DNA of 64,000 nt, taken from assembly GCA_947589215.1 (NCBI GenBank), contig CANQCL010000003.1:1-64000 (forward strand), read 5' to 3'. The notes below the pieces were generated by a model that was not told where the DNA came from, made no database searches, and was given only the letters and a program-made list of their open reading frames with translations. A program made the position numbers and the translations under genes. Source of the stretch: an uncultured Clostridia bacterium (lineage in GTDB: Bacteria > Bacillota > Clostridia > Oscillospirales > Ruminococcaceae). Below, piece after piece: positions 24,792 to 31,437 of the stretch. Every line of letters begins with the position of its first letter. The first letter of the stretch is position 1.

Positions 24792-24820
24792 ATAATACAC
24801 CCAATTCGTGTTATTGTCAA
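24792..24820 (-). promoter_or_regulatory. Early lytic promoter (PR-like)
   Basis: TTGACA (24820-24815) and TATTAT (24797-24792) with a 17-base spacer on the minus strand, nearly consensus. The -10 is about 60 bases before the Cro-like start. The sequences ACCC-GTTTT-GGGT (24770-24782) and CACCCAATTCGTG overlapping the spacer may be operators. Confidence 0.8.
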
Positions 24821-24840
24821 CAGTTTTTTAGAATAAAATA

Positions 24841-24868
24841 GCACAAAATGAGTGGTCAAAGTTTGTGC
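24841..24868. promoter_or_regulatory. Inverted repeat in cro/cI intergenic region, candidate operator
   Basis: GCACAAA (24841-24847) and TTTGTGC (24862-24868) are perfect inverted repeats separated by 14 bases, lying between the two divergent promoters. An internal TGAGTGG/CAAAG may give further half-sites. Probably bound by the S24 repressor or Cro-like protein. Confidence 0.55.
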
Positions 24869-24905
24869 AATTTCGCCAAAGTGGGGGTTTTTTACTTAAA
24901 TTGTA

Positions 24906-24934
24906 TTGACATCTTCTCATTATGAGTGTAAACT
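24906..24934 (+). promoter_or_regulatory. Repressor promoter (PRM-like)
   Basis: TTGACA (24906-24911) and TAAACT (24929-24934), spacer 17 bases. The -10 is imperfect, as usual for a regulated maintenance promoter. The repressor ATG follows at 24957 after AGAGGTGAT. Confidence 0.7.
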
Positions 24935-24956
24935 TATAAAAAAAAGAGGTGATAAT

Positions 24957-25670
24957 ATGTTTGAAGATCGTCTAAAAAAACTTCGATTAGCACGTGGCTT
25001 ATCTCAGCAAGAAACAGCAGATGCGCTTGGATTAAAAGTAAATACTTATAGAAATTATGAGAATAATGAGCGTGAACCAAATTCTACAGTGCTTATAAAA
25101 TTGGGAAAATACTTTGGCGTAACGCTTGACTATTTATTGGACTACCATTGTGACAAACGACAAGAAAACATTAGAAAAGAAAATAATTTTACTAATAAGG
25201 AAGAACAATTTATAAATAAATACCGCACTCTAGATGAGCACGGTCAAAGAATTATTAATCTTACTTTAAATGAAGAATATGAACGTTGTAGATATATAGA
25301 AAAACCACCAGTAATAGAATTACCATTTTCTCTTTTAAAGGCTTCAGCTGGTTCAGGGGATTGGCTTGATGATGAACAGTTTGATACTATTTCAGTACAA
25401 GATAAACCAGAAGCTAGAAAGGCGGATATTGTCATCGAAGTCGATGGGGATAGTATGTTACCTGAATATGCAAATGGCGATAAGGTTTTTGTAAGACTAC
25501 AGCCGAGTATATTTGAAAACGAAATAGGTATATTCATTGTCAATGGATCGGGCTTTATCAAAAAAATGGGCAAAGGTGAATTAATTTCTACAAATCCTGA
25601 ATTTGAAAATATACCTATAAACAATTATACTGTGTTAAAATGTGTAGGCAAAGTTATTGGAAAGGTATAA
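24957..25670 (+). CDS. CI-like repressor, HTH plus S24 LexA-like peptidase
   Basis: A 237-residue lysogeny repressor. Residues 5-60 are an XRE helix-turn-helix (LRLARGLSQQETADALGLKV). The C-terminal domain from about 125 is S24: the cleavage-type ASAGSGDW, the catalytic serine in EVDGDSMLPEYANGD and the lysine in GSGFIKKMG. Thus it may self-cleave with RecA after DNA damage. A TTG at 24906 in frame coincides with the -35 box and is not used; AGAGGTGAT precedes the ATG. It faces the Cro-like gene. Confidence 0.9.
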   Translation: MFEDRLKKLRLARGLSQQETADALGLKVNTYRNYENNEREPNSTVLIKLGKYFGVTLDYLLDYHCDKRQENIRKENNFTNKEEQFINKYRTLDEHGQRIINLTLNEEYERCRYIEKPPVIELPFSLLKASAGSGDWLDDEQFDTISVQDKPEARKADIVIEVDGDSMLPEYANGDKVFVRLQPSIFENEIGIFIVNGSGFIKKMGKGELISTNPEFENIPINNYTVLKCVGKVIGKV

Positions 25671-25677
25671 TAAAAAA

Positions 25678-25710
25678 ATCCCTGCCAGCACCTCTAATAC
25701 TGACAGGGAT
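25678..25710 (-). terminator. Terminator-like hairpin after repressor gene
   Basis: ATCCCTG-CAG and CTG-CAGGGAT form a 10-bp stem with one bulge. The T-run (TTTTTTT) follows on the minus strand, 5 bases from the repressor stop, so it would best stop transcripts entering from the right. On the plus strand only an AT-rich tail follows. Confidence 0.6.
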
Positions 25711-25797
25711 ATAGATAAAATATAGAAATTCTTTCTATACTTCGACAAAAATATTATATGGCATTTTCAAAAAAATGTCAACGGGAGGAATTTCAAT

Positions 25798-27360
25798 ATG
25801 AAAATTAAAAGATTGATTTCAAGTGTAATAGCTGTTGCTTTGGTTATATCATCGCTTAGCTTTTCCGCTTCGGCTGATTTGAGTAAAAGACCTGGAGAAG
25901 TAGGTTATGTTCCATATGGTATGAGACAGGACTCAGATGATTTTAACTTTACGGATAAGCCTTATTCGCTCACATCAGGCGATTATTATATGGGCTTAAG
26001 TCTTCAAACAGGAAATTGGGCGTTCCGTGATGCTATCGGTACTCCTAACACATCAGGACAAGAGGCACTAAATAAGAATAATGAAATAGTTAGAGGAATA
26101 AATCCGTATAGTCCATGGTCTCGTTTGTTTATGAATGTATATGCTATGATAGATAGGGATAAAAACGGTGTTGAGTTAAATTCGCCTATAGGAGCATACG
26201 GCCCTGCTGGATTAATGACCGAAGTGAATGAAAATGGAGAAAGAGAAATTACTGAATATGCTCAGCTGCACGACGCAAAGATAGTAGGAAGTGGTACATA
26301 CACGGTAGGTATTCAGGGATTTAACTTCAAAGCGGATACTGCTCAAAACTATGAAGGCGAGCATGGAAATGGTATTAACCAATTATATATATCTTCAAAT
26401 ATTCAGTATCTAAAAAATAACGGTGTTACTATAAGCAATCCTGTACTTAAGCTTTATAATACTAAGGCAGAATATGAAGCAAAAACACCTTATAAGTCAA
26501 TTCCTGCAGGTTTTTGGATCACAGGAAAGGGAGCTAGTATGACTGGTTACACACAGTATACATTTACAAATAACTGGGCAAAAGATGGAGATAAGGATAT
26601 ACAAAACGGGAGAATATTTAATATACCTGCTCAATATCAGAACAATACTCATCATCTTGATGTGTTCCAAATTTCAGGATTCACGGGAAATGAAAGCAGT
26701 GATTTTGCAACAGGATATGAAGGGTGTCAATTTTTGCCTGAGTATGCAATGGAAATAACATTTGATGTTAACATGCCTTTTGAAAATACTGCTTTAAAAT
26801 CCAACACATCTTATTCTAACAAAAAAGCTGTATCAATCGTTAAGCTAACAAAAACGTCAATTAAAAAAAAAGCTACTATCAAAAAACTAACAGCTAAGAA
26901 AAGGACATTAAAAGTAACCTGGAAAAAAGTAAGCGGAGCAAAGGGTTATGAGATAAAGCTGGCTACTAACAGAAAGTTCACTAAGAATAAACGAACTGTA
27001 AATATAAAAAGTGGTTTAGCTACAAATAAAACTATTAAAAAGCTAAAAAGTGGAAAAAAGTATTTTGTTAAAATTAGAGCTTATACAATAGTTAAAGGTA
27101 AGAAACAGTATAGTAAGTGGAGTAAAATTAAATCTACAAAGACAAAAGCAGCTATAAAGACAAAGAAAACGACTAAAAAGGTAAGTTATACTACTTCAGC
27201 TATACCATATGGCTCCACTTATGTATTAAATTCGGATTCTATGAAAGTACATATAAGCGGATGCAGAACATTTAAGTACGAAAGTCAATATCCGACGACT
27301 GATGATTTATATTGGGCTTTGCGCAATGGCTATTCCTTATGCGGAGTATGTTTGAGATAA
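25798..27360 (+). CDS. Secreted lysogenic-cargo protein with Fn3-like and C-terminal Cys domain
   Basis: A 520-residue protein with a signal peptide (residues 1-27, RLISSVIAVALVISSLSFSA then SA-D). Residues 30-340 are a beta-rich domain I do not recognise (GLSLQTGNWAFRDA, GINPYSPWSRLFMNVYAMI). Residues 365-455 are a lysine-rich fibronectin type III-like module (KRTLKVTWKKVSGAKGYEI). The last 45 residues (YVLNSDSMKVHISGCRTFK to SLCGVCLR) match the short Ada-like metal-binding domain with paired Cys seen in secreted Firmicute proteins. GGGAGGA precedes the ATG. Its place between repressor and integrase suggests expression in the lysogen. Confidence 0.75.
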   Translation: MKIKRLISSVIAVALVISSLSFSASADLSKRPGEVGYVPYGMRQDSDDFNFTDKPYSLTSGDYYMGLSLQTGNWAFRDAIGTPNTSGQEALNKNNEIVRGINPYSPWSRLFMNVYAMIDRDKNGVELNSPIGAYGPAGLMTEVNENGEREITEYAQLHDAKIVGSGTYTVGIQGFNFKADTAQNYEGEHGNGINQLYISSNIQYLKNNGVTISNPVLKLYNTKAEYEAKTPYKSIPAGFWITGKGASMTGYTQYTFTNNWAKDGDKDIQNGRIFNIPAQYQNNTHHLDVFQISGFTGNESSDFATGYEGCQFLPEYAMEITFDVNMPFENTALKSNTSYSNKKAVSIVKLTKTSIKKKATIKKLTAKKRTLKVTWKKVSGAKGYEIKLATNRKFTKNKRTVNIKSGLATNKTIKKLKSGKKYFVKIRAYTIVKGKKQYSKWSKIKSTKTKAAIKTKKTTKKVSYTTSAIPYGSTYVLNSDSMKVHISGCRTFKYESQYPTTDDLYWALRNGYSLCGVCLR

Positions 27361-27433
27361 ATATAAAATAATAATAAAACGCCCCTGCGGTGTTGGCGCA
27401 CCACAGAGGCAGACGAATTAATCCCAGTCGCTA

Positions 27434-27461
27434 AAAAGGGCTAATTCTGCCCTTTTATTTT
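27434..27461 (+). terminator. Intrinsic terminator after secreted cargo gene
   Basis: AAAAGGGC and GCCCTTTT form an 8-bp stem with a 7-base loop followed by ATTTT. A further imperfect GC-rich hairpin lies at 27379-27414 (GCCCCTG... CAGAGGC). Both lie between the cargo stop and the integrase start. Confidence 0.8.
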
Positions 27462-27502
27462 AGCATAACATTTTTTGTATGTCAAGAATAGGAGGTAAAT
27501 TT

Positions 27503-28633
27503 ATGCCAATTTACAAAATGAACGGCAAAAAAGACGGTAAACAAAAATATCGTGTACGTGTCAATTATACTGATAGGTTAGGAAAGGCAAAGAAAATAGA
27601 TCGTGTTGCTTATGGTCTTGATGAAGCCAAACAGCTTGAGCGAGAGCTAAATTATCAACTCAAGCAAGAAACTCCAACAGCAAAAATGACATTACAAGCA
27701 TTGTATGATGAATATATAGAGGCTTTAAAGCCGGAGGTTAGGGAAACAACTCTTGAAAAGAATAAGCAAAATCTAAAAAACAATGTCCTTGATACGCTAA
27801 GTAATGTGAAACTTGATAAGCTGACTATTCCGGTATTGCAAAAATGGAAACAAAATATTGAACAAAAAAACCTTTCAATCAGAACAAGACAAAACAGGTA
27901 CAGCGAGTTCAGAGCCTTATTAAATTATGCTGTAAAAATGGAATACCTCTCTCAAAATCCTTTATTAAAAGTAGGCAATTTTAAAGCACCTCTGCAACCG
28001 AAAAAAGAAATGCAGTATTACACAGCAGATGAGTTTAAGAAGTTTATACAAAAAGCAAAAGAGGAAGCCATACAAAGTGAAAGTAAAGGCTATATGAACA
28101 AATGGCATTATTATGTGTTCTTTAATATAGCATTTTACACAGGATTAAGAAAGGGTGAGATACACGCTCTGCAATGGACTGACATAAAAGACGGCTATTT
28201 AAGCGTCACAAAAAGTATAGCTCAAAAACTCAAAGGCGGCGACCGTATAACACCTCCTAAAAACAGAAGCAGTATACGTACAATTCAAATGCCAGAGCCA
28301 CTGATTCAAATTTTAAATGAACATTACGAAAGATGTAAAAGCATAATTGGTTTTAATGACAGCTATTATATTACCGGCGGAGAGCGACCGCTAAGAGACA
28401 CAAGCATACAAAATGAATTAAAAAAATATGCAGAAAGAGCAAATGTAAAAGCAATTCGTGTACATGATTTTAGGCATAGTCACGCATCACTACTAGCTAA
28501 TGAAGGTATTAATATACAAGAAATAGCGAGACGACTAGGGCATTCTAAAATCAGTATGACTTGGGAGACATATTCACATCTTTATCCTAGAGAAGAAGAA
28601 CGAGCAATAAACATTTTAAACAAAATCGTGTAA
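27503..28633 (+). CDS. int: Tyrosine recombinase/integrase
   Basis: A 376-residue phage integrase. The N-terminus (YKMNGKKDGKQKYRVRVNYT) is an AP2-like arm-binding domain, followed by a SAM-like core-binding domain. The catalytic residues are visible: Arg in TGLRKGEIHALQW (about 215), HDFRH at about 320 (HxxR), LGHSKISMTWETYSHLY with His and the nucleophile Tyr at about 355. AGGAGGT precedes the ATG at 27503; an upstream ATG at 27479 is unsupported. It ends 56 bases from the tRNA-Pro 3' end, which is the presumed attachment site. Confidence 0.95.
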   Translation: MPIYKMNGKKDGKQKYRVRVNYTDRLGKAKKIDRVAYGLDEAKQLERELNYQLKQETPTAKMTLQALYDEYIEALKPEVRETTLEKNKQNLKNNVLDTLSNVKLDKLTIPVLQKWKQNIEQKNLSIRTRQNRYSEFRALLNYAVKMEYLSQNPLLKVGNFKAPLQPKKEMQYYTADEFKKFIQKAKEEAIQSESKGYMNKWHYYVFFNIAFYTGLRKGEIHALQWTDIKDGYLSVTKSIAQKLKGGDRITPPKNRSSIRTIQMPEPLIQILNEHYERCKSIIGFNDSYYITGGERPLRDTSIQNELKKYAERANVKAIRVHDFRHSHASLLANEGINIQEIARRLGHSKISMTWETYSHLYPREEERAINILNKIV

Positions 28634-28651
28634 AAAACGTGTAAACAAAAA

Positions 28652-28678
28652 AATACCGCCCTATTTTAGGGCGGTATT
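28652..28678. terminator. Bidirectional terminator between integrase and tRNA-Pro
   Basis: AATACCGCCC and GGGCGGTATT form a perfect 10-bp stem with a 7-base loop. T-rich tails follow on both strands (GCATTTTT on plus, TTTTTTTG on minus), so it can end both integrase and tRNA transcripts. Confidence 0.85.
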
Positions 28679-28685
28679 GCATTTT

Positions 28686-28730
28686 TGGTCGAGGTGACGG
28701 GACTTGAACCCACGACCTCTGCGTCCCGAA
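28686..28730. other. Presumed attR in the tRNA-Pro 3' half
   Basis: The integrase gene abuts the 3' end of the tRNA, the arrangement produced when a phage integrates in a tRNA and restores its 3' part from attP. The exact core cannot be defined because the left junction lies outside the window. Confidence 0.5.
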
Positions 28731-28762
28731 CGCAGCGCTCTACCAAACTGAGCCACACCTCG
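28689..28762 (-). tRNA. tRNA-Pro (CGG anticodon)
   Basis: The minus strand reads CGAGGTG ... CACCTCG acceptor, D-arm with GGTAGAGC, anticodon stem CTGCG/CGCAG with loop TTCGGGA (anticodon CGG, codon CCG), T-arm GTGGG/CCCGT with TTCAAGT, discriminator A and encoded CCA at 28686-28688. This is the likely prophage attachment gene. Confidence 0.95.
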
Positions 28763-28795
28763 ATATGAGAGATTGTTGTTCAATCTCTGTTTTAA

Positions 28796-29635
28796 CTAGT
28801 CTCTTAATAGATGCTTGTAAACCCAAGCTGTAAAACGCTCTGGCAGAAGAAATAAAATAAGCTGAGCCGTACACGGAATAATAAAATCAAATATATTTGA
28901 AAAACCGCTTTTAAAGAGGTCTTTTCTTACCTTTATAAATGACTTCGTGTTTGCCCAATTCTTACGGCGCTTTAAGTTGTCTTTTGAAACTCGGTATTTA
29001 ACTAAAACTTCGGGAAGGTTTTCGCCAATTGCTCCTGCCATAAGCATTTTTGTTATGAACTCGTAATCCTCACAGCGCTTAATGTCAGTGTAACCGCCGA
29101 CTTTCTCCGCCATTGACTTTTTGAATATAAGCGTCTGGTTGTTGAAAGGATTTCTGCGCTTTGCATATTTCATTATTTTGTCGTGAGTTAGAGGCGTCTT
29201 TTTTATTGCAATAGGCTTACCTGTTGAGTTGTCAAACTCCTCAATGTATGCACCGACCATATCAAGCTTTGGATTTTTCAAAAACATCAAAAGCTGTTTT
29301 TGACAGCGGTCGGGAAGACTAATGTCGTCTGAATCCATTTTGGCAATAAGCTCATACTTGCACTCTTTTATTCCCGCATTTGCGGCAAGACCTGTTCCGA
29401 CATTTTCAATAAGCCTTACTGAGTTAAATATGTCGCTGTATTCGCTTTCAAATGATTTTACAATGACGTTTAATTCATCTGTCAGTTTTCCGTCGCATAC
29501 TAATACAAAATCCGACGGCGGTACTGTTTGTGTGAGCATACTTTCTAAACTCTCCGAAAGATATGCGGGATTTTCTTTTATATAAACCGACATCAGCACA
29601 CTGTACGGCGGTAGATTGTTTCTGATAAAGTCCAT
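28796..29635 (-). CDS. Family 2 glycosyltransferase
   Basis: A 279-residue GT-A enzyme. N-terminal SVLMSVYIKENPAYLSESLE nucleotide-sugar binding fold, the DxD-like metal site in AKMDSDDISLPDR at about residue 101, and KRCEDYEFITKMLMAG as the acceptor/base region. No transmembrane segment except a hydrophobic C-terminal helix (IIPCTAQLILFLLPE). Probably adds sugars to a surface glycan. It faces away from the divergent glycosylphosphotransferase gene. Confidence 0.85.
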   Translation of the reverse strand: MDFIRNNLPPYSVLMSVYIKENPAYLSESLESMLTQTVPPSDFVLVCDGKLTDELNVIVKSFESEYSDIFNSVRLIENVGTGLAANAGIKECKYELIAKMDSDDISLPDRCQKQLLMFLKNPKLDMVGAYIEEFDNSTGKPIAIKKTPLTHDKIMKYAKRRNPFNNQTLIFKKSMAEKVGGYTDIKRCEDYEFITKMLMAGAIGENLPEVLVKYRVSKDNLKRRKNWANTKSFIKVRKDLFKSGFSNIFDFIIPCTAQLILFLLPERFTAWVYKHLLRD

Positions 29636-29762
29636 AATTATTTTCCTTTTTAACAGATATAATTAATTTCTTTAATCATCTGCATTTATAATTATAATAT
29701 AATCATTCAGATTTGTCAATCAAAATATTAGTTTAAAAGTATTAATTGTGTTTTAATAATAC

Positions 29763-29791
29763 TTGATTATATTATGGGAAAGTGATATAAT
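29763..29791 (+). promoter_or_regulatory. Sigma-A promoter of glycosylphosphotransferase gene
   Basis: TTGATT (29763-29768) and TATAAT (29786-29791), spacer 17 bases. The expected transcript has a leader of about 75 bases containing the hairpin 29830-29848. Confidence 0.8.
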
Positions 29792-29829
29792 GTTTTTGAC
29801 AAGTTTTATGCAGTAGTGAGTTTTAACCT

Positions 29830-29848
29830 TTTCGGCAAAGAGCCGAAA
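29830..29848 (+). promoter_or_regulatory. Leader hairpin upstream of glycosylphosphotransferase gene
   Basis: TTTCGGC and GCCGAAA pair perfectly around a 5-base AAAGA loop in the 5' leader. No T-run follows, and I do not recognise a riboswitch consensus; in particular it lacks the conserved bases of c-di-GMP-I aptamers. May be a stability or regulatory element. Confidence 0.45.
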
Positions 29849-29874
29849 GCAACGAGATATTAATAAATAACTTT

Positions 29875-31281
29875 ATGAAAGGCGTTGCAGTAATGAATAA
29901 TAAAGAACAGTTCAAAAGAATGGTAATGTTCTTTTCCGGGTTTATAATAGCACTTGCAGTTGCCGCTGTGTTCAGCGTTATATGGACGTCGTATTATAAC
30001 TACAGCGAGGAATTAAAACAAAACATATATTGGCGAAACGGTAATGTATTGCTTGTTTTGCTTTATATGCTCCTTTATATAGTTTTTGGCAGGTCTTTCG
30101 GAGGATTTAGAGTAGGCTCGCTTAAAACAGTCGGGTTGATTGGTTCACAGGTCTTGACTGTTTTGTTCACCAACTTTTTTGCCTATATTTTTGTCAGCTT
30201 GATCAGTCGAGGCTTTTTACGTCTGGGACCTACCGCTTTGATGACCATAATCGATTTTATATTTATTATATTTTGGGCGTTTGGAAGTAAAGCTATATAT
30301 GCAAAAATATATCCGCCTAAGAAAATGATCATCGTTTTCGGAAGCACATCGGCAAGGGATCTGGTGCAGAAAATGAGCGTTAGAGTTGATAAATATCTTA
30401 TTTGCTCGTCTATAAGCATTGAAGAACCTTTAGATGTAATAAATAAAAAAATTTTAGGCTATGACGGTGTTATACTCTGCGATATTCCGTCTCAGATAAG
30501 AAATAAAATATTAAAGTATGCTTATGAGCATTCAATCAGAACTTATATAAATCCAAAGCTTTCCGATATTATAATTAGAGGTGCAGACGAGGTTCATTTA
30601 TTTGATACACCGCTTATTCTCAGTAAAAACATCGGATTTGGCTTTGAAGAAAAGATAATTAAACGCTTTGTCGATATATTACTTTCACTTATTGCAATTA
30701 TAATATCTTCGCCTTTTATGCTTATTATTGCACTTTGTATCAAGCTTTATGACAGAGGCCCGGTGTTTTACAAGCAGACAAGACTTACTCAGGGCGGCAA
30801 AAGGTTTGATGTTATAAAGTTCAGAAGTATGATAGTAAACGCTGAAAAAGACGGCGTCGCAAGACTTGCCTCAGATAAGGATAAGAGAATTACTCCGATA
30901 GGTAAGTTTATAAGAAAAACCCGTCTCGACGAGCTTCCTCAGCTTTTTAATATACTTATCGGCGATATGTCCTTTGTTGGTCCCAGACCTGAACGCCCCG
31001 AAATAGCGGCGCAGTATCTTGAGGATATGCCCGAATTTAAATTCAGATTGAAGGTTAAAGCGGGTCTTACGGGGTATGCGCAGGTGCTTGGTAAGTATAA
31101 CACAACGCCTTATGATAAGCTAAAGCTCGATTTGATCTATATTGAAAATCACTCTCTTTTGCTTGATTTTAAAATTATGCTCCAAACGCTGAAAATTATT
31201 TTTGTTCCCGAAAGCACAGAAGGTGTTGAAAGCGGAAAAACGACTGCTAAAAAGGTAAACAAAAAGATTGAGAATAAATAA
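29875..31281 (+). CDS. Polyprenyl glycosylphosphotransferase (WbaP/EpsL-type)
   Basis: A 468-residue initiating enzyme that transfers a sugar-1-phosphate to undecaprenyl phosphate for polysaccharide synthesis. Four N-terminal membrane helices (residues about 17-140), a CoA-binding-like Rossmann region (KKMIIVFGSTSARDL), then a reentrant helix and catalytic domain with VIKFRSMIVNAE, KTRLDELPQLFNIL and FVGPRPERPEI, signatures of the bacterial sugar transferase family. ATGs at 29875 and 29893 are both possible. Transcribed from its own promoter and ended by the terminator at 31318. Confidence 0.9.
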   Translation: MKGVAVMNNKEQFKRMVMFFSGFIIALAVAAVFSVIWTSYYNYSEELKQNIYWRNGNVLLVLLYMLLYIVFGRSFGGFRVGSLKTVGLIGSQVLTVLFTNFFAYIFVSLISRGFLRLGPTALMTIIDFIFIIFWAFGSKAIYAKIYPPKKMIIVFGSTSARDLVQKMSVRVDKYLICSSISIEEPLDVINKKILGYDGVILCDIPSQIRNKILKYAYEHSIRTYINPKLSDIIIRGADEVHLFDTPLILSKNIGFGFEEKIIKRFVDILLSLIAIIISSPFMLIIALCIKLYDRGPVFYKQTRLTQGGKRFDVIKFRSMIVNAEKDGVARLASDKDKRITPIGKFIRKTRLDELPQLFNILIGDMSFVGPRPERPEIAAQYLEDMPEFKFRLKVKAGLTGYAQVLGKYNTTPYDKLKLDLIYIENHSLLLDFKIMLQTLKIIFVPESTEGVESGKTTAKKVNKKIENK

Positions 31282-31317
31282 TTCTTATCAAAAATAAAAT
31301 GAAATAAACTTATTACT

Positions 31318-31345
31318 AAGACGGCTTGTAAATAGCCGTCTTTTT
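31318..31345 (+). terminator. Terminator of glycosylphosphotransferase gene
   Basis: AAGACGGCT and AGCCGTCTT form a 9-bp stem with a 7-base loop followed by TTTG. Clear intrinsic terminator. Confidence 0.88.
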
Positions 31346-31374
31346 GTATAATTACAGACTTCAATACATATAAA

Positions 31375-31405
31375 AACACCGACGCAGAATTTCTGCATCG
31401 GTGTT
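31375..31405 (-). terminator. Terminator of pyruvate oxidoreductase gene
   Basis: AACACCGACGCAGAA and TTCTGCATCGGTGTT form a long stem with one mismatch and, on the minus strand, a TTTTTATATG tail, located 33 bases after the gene stop. Convergent with the neighbouring terminator. Confidence 0.88.
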
Positions 31406-31437
31406 AGTTTTATTTATAGGAATTTTTTAAGGTATCT

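Larger units (their letters stand above)
1..28762. mobile_element. Siphovirus-type prophage, right part, integrated at tRNA-Pro
   Basis: A full late gene set (holin, endolysin, tail, tape measure, capsid, portal, terminase) on the minus strand is followed by replication genes, a divergent cro/cI-like switch and a tyrosine integrase that ends next to a tRNA-Pro gene. The gene order is that of lambdoid/A118-like siphoviruses of Firmicutes. The right boundary should lie in the 3' part of the tRNA (about 28686-28730). The left boundary is outside the window. The structural genes are all open, so the prophage may be functional, although one early gene near 21.7 kb is decayed. Confidence 0.95.

Noticed and set aside
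29830-29848. c-di-GMP riboswitch upstream of the glycosylphosphotransferase gene
   Set aside because: Only one short hairpin with GCCGAAA is present; the conserved aptamer core is missing.
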